The position numbers and the translations under genes are program-made. A DNA stretch of 64,000 nt from Cupriavidus sp. D384 (lineage in GTDB: Bacteria; Pseudomonadota; Gammaproteobacteria; Burkholderiales; Burkholderiaceae): NCBI RefSeq assembly GCF_001652915.1, contig NZ_BBQI01000101.1:54672-118671 (forward strand). The letters run 5' to 3'. Under the pieces are notes generated by a model. The model was not told the origin of the DNA and made no database searches. It was given only the letters and a program-made list of their open reading frames with translations. Positions 59,778-64,000 of the stretch are shown here, piece after piece; position 1 is the first letter of the stretch, and each line of letters opens with the position of its first letter.

Positions 59778-60692
59778 TCAGCGCGTGCTGGCGTACGTAT
59801 CCTTCAGACGCGCCTGGGCTTCTTCCTGGGTCTTCGGCGGCGCGGTGGGCTCGATCCCGACCAGCCGGGCGATGTTGTTGCCCATGTAGTCTTCCAGGCC
59901 GTCCTCGTCCAGATCCATGCCCTGCGGCGCGGGGCCGCACAGCATTTCCAGCTCGCGCAGCCACATGCCCGGCTCGTTCGGCGGGGTGTCGGTGCCGAAC
60001 ACGATCTTGTCGCGTGGCAGCTGCCGCGCGAACTCGACGATGCGCGACTGGAAGCACCAGCCCGACTCGCAATACACGTTCGGCGTATCCATTGCCATCC
60101 AGAAGGCCTCGAACGAATAGTTGCCGCCGGTCTGGATGCCGAAGTGGCCGATGATGAAATTGACCATCGGAAACTCGCGGATGACCGGATAGAACATCGT
60201 CGGGATCGTGTACGGGCCGTCGCCGGTGTGGATCAGCACCACGATGTTGTACTTGGCGCAGACCTTCATGGCGGGCCGCAGCCAGTCCAGTGCGCGATCC
60301 GGCCGGTAGCCGTGCATGTTGGCGTGGAGCTTGAGCATCTTGAAGCCGTATTCCCTGATATGGAATTCCAGCTCCAGCGCGCCTTCTTCCGGGCCCCAGC
60401 GCGGGTTGAACGTGAAGTTGCCGATAAAGCGGTCAGGGTACTTCTGGCACAGGCTTGCCACATAGGCCATGTAGTCGCGGATGCCCTCGCGGCCGCGCCG
60501 GTTGCCGTCGCGATAGCCGGTATTGCCGGGCGGCGGCTGGATGAAGCCCATGTCGATGCGGCGCGGCTTGCCGTTGATCATGTACGGGCCGTCCATCATC
60601 TTGAGCATGCGCTCGCCGTTGAACGGCTCGCCGGTGTGGCGCCAGGCCTCGTCGACGAGGTTGGTCGGGTGCAGGTGGGTATCGATAATCAT
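59778..60692 (-). CDS. Amidohydrolase_2 (ACMSD-like) family metal-dependent hydrolase/decarboxylase A
   Basis: 304 residues. The N-terminal metal motif IDTHLHPTN (HxH) is intact. Further ligands are His in LIHTGDGPYTIP, His in GHFGIQTGG and Asp in FGTDTPPNEPG. The family includes ACMS decarboxylase, gamma-resorcylate decarboxylase, isoorotate decarboxylase and 3,6-dihydroxypicolinate decarboxylase. It is a close paralogue of the protein encoded just upstream (60733-61635), and both share GGNYSFEAFWMAMD-like and CESGWC-x-QSRIVEFA segments. With a Mo-hydroxylase and a UbiD enzyme in the cluster, a second decarboxylation or a ring hydrolysis is likely. Confidence 0.93.
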   Translation of the reverse strand: MIIDTHLHPTNLVDEAWRHTGEPFNGERMLKMMDGPYMINGKPRRIDMGFIQPPPGNTGYRDGNRRGREGIRDYMAYVASLCQKYPDRFIGNFTFNPRWGPEEGALELEFHIREYGFKMLKLHANMHGYRPDRALDWLRPAMKVCAKYNIVVLIHTGDGPYTIPTMFYPVIREFPMVNFIIGHFGIQTGGNYSFEAFWMAMDTPNVYCESGWCFQSRIVEFARQLPRDKIVFGTDTPPNEPGMWLRELEMLCGPAPQGMDLDEDGLEDYMGNNIARLVGIEPTAPPKTQEEAQARLKDTYASTR

Positions 60693-60732
60693 GTGCGTGT
60701 GCTCCGTCGGAATCTCGTTTGGCTCGTCCGCG

Positions 60733-61635
60733 TCATGCGGCCAGCCGCGCCTTCGCTTCTTCGAGCGTGCGCGGAACGGGCGTCGGCTCCAGGCCGATCA
60801 TGCGGGCGACGTTGTTGCCGAGGTAATCCTCCAGCGTGTCTTCGTCGAGATTGAGGCCTTGCGGCGGTTCGAAGCAGAGCACCTCCAGCAGGCGCAGCCA
60901 CATGCCGGGTTCATTGGGCGGCGTGTCGGAGCCGAACAGGATCTTGTGCTTCGGCAGCACCTTGGCAAACTCGACGATGCGCGACTGCAGGCACCAGCCG
61001 GATTCGCAATAGACGTTGGGCATGTCCATGGCCATCTGGAACGGCTCGAAGCAGTAGACGCCGCCGGTCTGCACGCCGAAGTGGGCCATGATGAAGTTCA
61101 CGGTCGGGAATTCCTTGATCATCGGCACCCATTCGGTAGGAATGCTGTAGGGCCCGTCGCCGGTATGCAGCTTGACCAGCACGCCAAGCTCCGCGCATTT
61201 CTGCAGCGCCGGGCGCAGCCAGTCCAGCGCGCGGTCGGGCCGGTAGGCGTGCATGTTGGCCTGGAACTGGACCATCTTGAAGCCAAGCCGCTTCACGTAA
61301 TGTTCCATCGCGTTGACGCCGTTTTCCACGCCGCAGCGCGGGTTGTAGACGAAGCAGCCGATAAAGCGGTCTGGATACTTCGCCACCATCTCGCGCGTGT
61401 ACGCCATGTACGAATCGATGGACTCGGCGCCCGATTGCACACCATCGGTGTACGTGTAAATGGTGTTGCCTTGCGGGGGCTGGATGAATGCGCGATCGAT
61501 GCGGCGTGGCTTGCCGTTGATGGTGAACGGGCCGTCCATCATCTGGATCAGGCGCTCGCCGGTGAACGGATCGCCGTCGTGCCGCCAGGCCAGGTCGACC
61601 AGGTTGGTCGGGTAACAGCTGGTGTCGATGATCAT
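60733..61635 (-). CDS. Amidohydrolase_2 paralogue B lacking the HxH metal motif
   Basis: 300 residues, closely similar to protein A over the whole length (KPRRID-x-x-FIQPP-x-GNT, KYPDRFIG, YRPDRALDWLRPA, NVYCESGWC-x-QSRIVEFA). The N-terminal motif is IDTSCYPTN, so both His of HxH are replaced (Ser and Tyr). The downstream ligands are kept: KLHTGDGPYSIP, AHFGVQTGG and GSDTPPNEPG. Without HxH it may bind no metal or only weakly. It could be a non-catalytic partner forming a mixed dimer with A. It is the first gene of the run B, A, UbiD on the minus strand. Confidence 0.92.
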   Translation of the reverse strand: MIIDTSCYPTNLVDLAWRHDGDPFTGERLIQMMDGPFTINGKPRRIDRAFIQPPQGNTIYTYTDGVQSGAESIDSYMAYTREMVAKYPDRFIGCFVYNPRCGVENGVNAMEHYVKRLGFKMVQFQANMHAYRPDRALDWLRPALQKCAELGVLVKLHTGDGPYSIPTEWVPMIKEFPTVNFIMAHFGVQTGGVYCFEPFQMAMDMPNVYCESGWCLQSRIVEFAKVLPKHKILFGSDTPPNEPGMWLRLLEVLCFEPPQGLNLDEDTLEDYLGNNVARMIGLEPTPVPRTLEEAKARLAA

Positions 61636-61951
61636 TGAGATCCCCTAACGATGACTCTGGTGAAAGACTTGGAGTCCTGTCAGGGAGGTGGGACCGGTCG
61701 GGTCATGGCGCCACTGACAGAAACTCCGTCAGTGAGCAATCTCCAGATGAACGTCGCGGCGTTGCGCCGCTGCTGTTCGATCGACCGCTTCTACCCACGC
61801 GTTCGTTATATAGCCTGCCGTTTGCGCGCGTCAAGCGCATCTTGTGGTGCGCTGCACGAATATCGATAGGCAAAAACATTCGTTCGGCGCGGCATGCCGG
61901 GTTCTTAGCATGACCCCTTTCCTTAAAAGATGCGGTTCAGGAGAGAGGCGT
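61636..61951. other. 316-bp divergent region between amidohydrolase B and arylsulfatase
   Basis: Two inverted repeats are clear: CACTGAC-N9-GTCAGTG (61712-61734) and GCGGCG-TTG-CGCCGC (61756-61770). The first is 77 bp upstream of amidohydrolase B and could be an operator. The sequence toward the arylsulfatase is AT-richer (GTTATATAGCC near 61805) and may hold its promoter. No ORF is supported. Confidence 0.5.
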
Positions 61952-63925
61952 ATGACAAGAACGACAGCAGCGTCCCATAGTTACCGAAACACCCCGGCAC
62001 GCCGCGTGCTGGCAGGCCTGTGCGCCACGGCCATCGCGCTGATGAGCGGTTGCGGCAGCGACGACACGCCGACAACGTCGTCCAACAATCCGGCACCGAC
62101 AACGGTGGCGACGAAGAAGCCCAACATCATCTTCATCATGGCCGACGACCTCGGCTATTCGGACCTGGGCGCCTTTGGCAGCGAAATCCGCACGCCCAAC
62201 CTGGATGCACTGGTCAGGCAGGGCCGCATCCTGGCGAACCATCACACGGCGGCGGTGTGTGCGGTGACGCGCTCGATGATCATCTCGGGCACCGACCACC
62301 ACCTGGTAGGCCAGGGCACCATGGCTACCACCGACGTGAACTACGTCGACGAGAACAATGTGCCGAAGCCCGGCTACGAGGGCTATCTGAACGATCGCGC
62401 GCTGTCCATCGCACAACTGCTCAAGGACGGCGGCTATCACACGTACATGGCCGGCAAATGGCATCTGGGCAGCGGGCTGCCCAACGCCACCAACCAGGGC
62501 GCAAGCGTCGGCACGACGTCGCCGGGCCAGACGCCGGTGTCGTGGGGTTTCGAGAAGAGCTATGCACTGCTGGCCGGCGGTGGCGATCACTTTGGGCGCA
62601 ACGGCAGCACCGCCTATGTGGAAGACGACCACTACGTGACGCCGAACACGACCAACTTCTTCTCGTCCGACTTCTATACGTCGACGATCATCAAGTACAT
62701 CGATTCGGGCACCGGCAGGAATGCCGACGGCAAGCCGTTCTTCGCCTACCTGACCTACCAGGCGCCGCATTCGCCGCTACAGGCGCCGGCGGCCTACATC
62801 GACCGCTACAAGGGCGTCTACGATGCTGGCTACGAGCCCATCCGGGCGGCGCGGCTGGCGCGGCAGAAGGCACTGGGGCTGATTCCGGCCGACTTCGCGC
62901 CGAACGCAGGGCGCGACGAAACGCTTGCCGTGACGCCGAAGAGCGCGAACTGGGGCACGGCATCGGCCAACTACATCACGTCGACCAACAGCGCCGCGCA
63001 GGGCGGCGTGGATACGCGCGTGGCGAATGCCAACAAGAAGTGGGACAGCCTGACCGCCGACGAGAAGCGCGCCCAGGCCCGCTACATGGAAATCTTCGCG
63101 GCCATGGTCGAGAACCTGGACGACAACGTTGGCCGCCTGGTGCAGCACCTGAAGGATATCGGCGAGTACGACAACACGCTGATCGTGTTCCAGAGCGATA
63201 ACGGGCCGGAGGCCAGCTACTACGAGTTCAGTGGCAACTACGACCAGAGCTACGACGCGAAGAACGCGGACCCGGCCGTCTATCCGACGCTGGGCACCAC
63301 GGCGTACAAGGGGTCCGGCAACCTCGACTACGGCCAGCGCTGGGCGGAGGTCAGCGCCACGCCGTTCCGCCTCTGGAAGTCGTTCCCGGCCGAGGGCGGT
63401 CACTCGGTGCCCACCATCGTGAAGCTGCCCGGCAGCGCACCCGCCCAGCAGGCGGCGCAGCTCAATGCCTTTACGCATGTGGTGGACCTGGCCCCAACGT
63501 TCCTGGACATCGCCGGCGTTGCCGCGCCCAGCACGCCGGCTGCGCCGCTCTATGACAGCAAGGGGGTCAACCGCAATGCGGGCAAGGTGGTGTACGACGG
63601 CCGCAATGTGTATCCGATCACCGGGCTGTCGCTGCTGCCGACGCTTCAAGGCAAGGCCACCGGTCCTGCACGCGCCACGTTTGCGGAAGAGCTGTATGGC
63701 CGCACCTATGTCTACGCCGACAACTGGAAGGCCACGTGGATCGAGCCGCCGTTCGGACCGGCCAACGGCGAATGGCAGCTGTTCGATATCCGTGCGGATC
63801 GCGGCGAGACCAACGACGTTGCCGTGCAGCGGCCCGACGTGGTGGCGGATCTCAAGGCGAAGTGGAACGACTACGCCAAGGCGGTCGGCGCGGTGCTGCC
63901 GAAAGTCCCGGGCATGATCTACTGA
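61952..63925 (+). CDS. Arylsulfatase-family lipoprotein with atypical active-site motif
   Basis: 657 residues from the ATG at 61952 (SD CAGGAGAGAGGCG). The lipoprotein signal has lipobox MSGC (ALMSGCGSDD), and a Thr/Ser-rich linker follows. The sulfatase domain starts PNIIFIMADDLGYSDLGAFGSEIRTPNLDAL (metal Asp pair). It continues AAVCAVTRSMIISGTDHHLVG, YHTYMAGKWHLG, FFAYLTYQAPHSPLQAP and VFQSDNGPEASYYE. The formylglycine motif, normally C-x-P-x-R, reads Cys103-Ala-Val-Thr-Arg107, with Val in place of Pro. It is otherwise full-length and should hydrolyse sulfate (or phosphate/phosphonate) esters at the outer side of the membrane. Another gene may begin 8 bp downstream. Confidence 0.92.
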   Translation: MTRTTAASHSYRNTPARRVLAGLCATAIALMSGCGSDDTPTTSSNNPAPTTVATKKPNIIFIMADDLGYSDLGAFGSEIRTPNLDALVRQGRILANHHTAAVCAVTRSMIISGTDHHLVGQGTMATTDVNYVDENNVPKPGYEGYLNDRALSIAQLLKDGGYHTYMAGKWHLGSGLPNATNQGASVGTTSPGQTPVSWGFEKSYALLAGGGDHFGRNGSTAYVEDDHYVTPNTTNFFSSDFYTSTIIKYIDSGTGRNADGKPFFAYLTYQAPHSPLQAPAAYIDRYKGVYDAGYEPIRAARLARQKALGLIPADFAPNAGRDETLAVTPKSANWGTASANYITSTNSAAQGGVDTRVANANKKWDSLTADEKRAQARYMEIFAAMVENLDDNVGRLVQHLKDIGEYDNTLIVFQSDNGPEASYYEFSGNYDQSYDAKNADPAVYPTLGTTAYKGSGNLDYGQRWAEVSATPFRLWKSFPAEGGHSVPTIVKLPGSAPAQQAAQLNAFTHVVDLAPTFLDIAGVAAPSTPAAPLYDSKGVNRNAGKVVYDGRNVYPITGLSLLPTLQGKATGPARATFAEELYGRTYVYADNWKATWIEPPFGPANGEWQLFDIRADRGETNDVAVQRPDVVADLKAKWNDYAKAVGAVLPKVPGMIY

Positions 63926-63932
63926 GGCGGCC

Positions 63933-64000
63933 GTGGCACTGCTCCGATTCCATCGACTGTGGAAATTCGCCGGCGCCGCGTTTGTGGCGGGGCTGGGGGG
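63933..64000 (+). CDS. Possible start of a membrane or exported protein, cut by the window end
   Basis: A GTG at 63933 with GAGGCGGCC in front opens a frame to the window end. It begins V-A-L-L-R-F-H-R-L-W-K-F and continues with the hydrophobic stretch AGAAFVAGLG. That looks like the N-terminus of a signal-anchored protein. Sulfatase genes are often followed by a formylglycine-generating enzyme or a transporter, but 22 residues are too few to assign a family. Confidence 0.4.
   Translation, partial: MALLRFHRLWKFAGAAFVAGLG

Overview
The window is a piece of high-GC chromosome (roughly two thirds G+C by eye) from a beta-proteobacterium, most likely Burkholderiaceae of the Cupriavidus/Ralstonia type. 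The reasons are three orphan Bug-family solute receptors, many LysR regulators divergent from small catabolic operons, CaiB-type CoA transferases, NCS2 permeases, and REP-like CCCTCTCCCGC hairpins between genes. No rRNA, tRNA, transposase, prophage gene or CRISPR array was seen. The region reads as accessory, catabolic and stress-related chromosome rather than a mobile island. glmS is the one classic housekeeping-type gene.

Layout. 0-1.9 kb: end of a DUF1254/DUF1214 protein and a LysR regulator. 2.0-7.1 kb: a five-gene operon (Bug receptor, CaiB/BaiF CoA transferase, cyclase-family hydrolase, second Bug receptor, CitE-like lyase) for uptake and CoA-dependent cleavage of an organic acid. 7.2-8.4 kb: a lipoprotein and a DUF2239 gene, with a perfect 20-bp palindrome between them. 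8.4-15.5 kb: an envelope redox island with a DipZ-type thiol transporter/thioredoxin fusion, an OmpR/histidine kinase pair, an exported tandem-repeat protein, Ohr, a stand-alone thioredoxin, a cupin and a second protein of the repeat family. 15.8-19.9 kb: a PAS-GGDEF protein and a divergent Lrp/glmS pair. 20-27 kb: small stress and hypothetical genes (DUF2188, DUF421, PncC-like, NUDIX, DUF4142, BON), a selenium-binding protein/methanethiol oxidase with a TTG-started membrane partner, and a heptad-repeat protein.

27-31 kb: type II dehydroquinase plus MHS transporter with a divergent IclR (quinate/shikimate-type module), then an isochorismatase-like/PEP-mutase-family pair. 31-36 kb: mixed small genes, a TSUP permease, a methyltransferase and a DUF3016 gene with a broken 5' end. 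36.4-43.9 kb: a second CoA-based catabolic locus (cysteine hydrolase, Bug receptor, LysR; divergent MmgE/PrpD, ADP-forming acyl-CoA synthetase, acyl-CoA dehydrogenase). 44-45.7 kb: LuxR regulator and small proteins. 45.9-49.8 kb: amidohydrolase plus NCS2 permease with divergent AraC.

50.1-61.6 kb holds the most interesting locus. A tightly overlapping operon encodes the FAD, [2Fe-2S] and molybdopterin subunits of a xanthine-dehydrogenase-family hydroxylase, a UbiX-type flavin prenyltransferase and a CobW GTPase. A LysR gene is divergent from it. Beyond that lie an NCS2 permease, a UbiD-type decarboxylase and two paralogous metal-dependent amidohydrolases, one of which has lost the metal-binding HxH pair. 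A conserved sequence block lies upstream of both the hydroxylase operon and the permease, which argues that they form one regulon. Together they suggest uptake, hydroxylation, decarboxylation and ring opening of an aromatic, probably N-heterocyclic, acid; the substrate cannot be read from sequence. The window ends with an arylsulfatase lipoprotein and the first codons of another gene.
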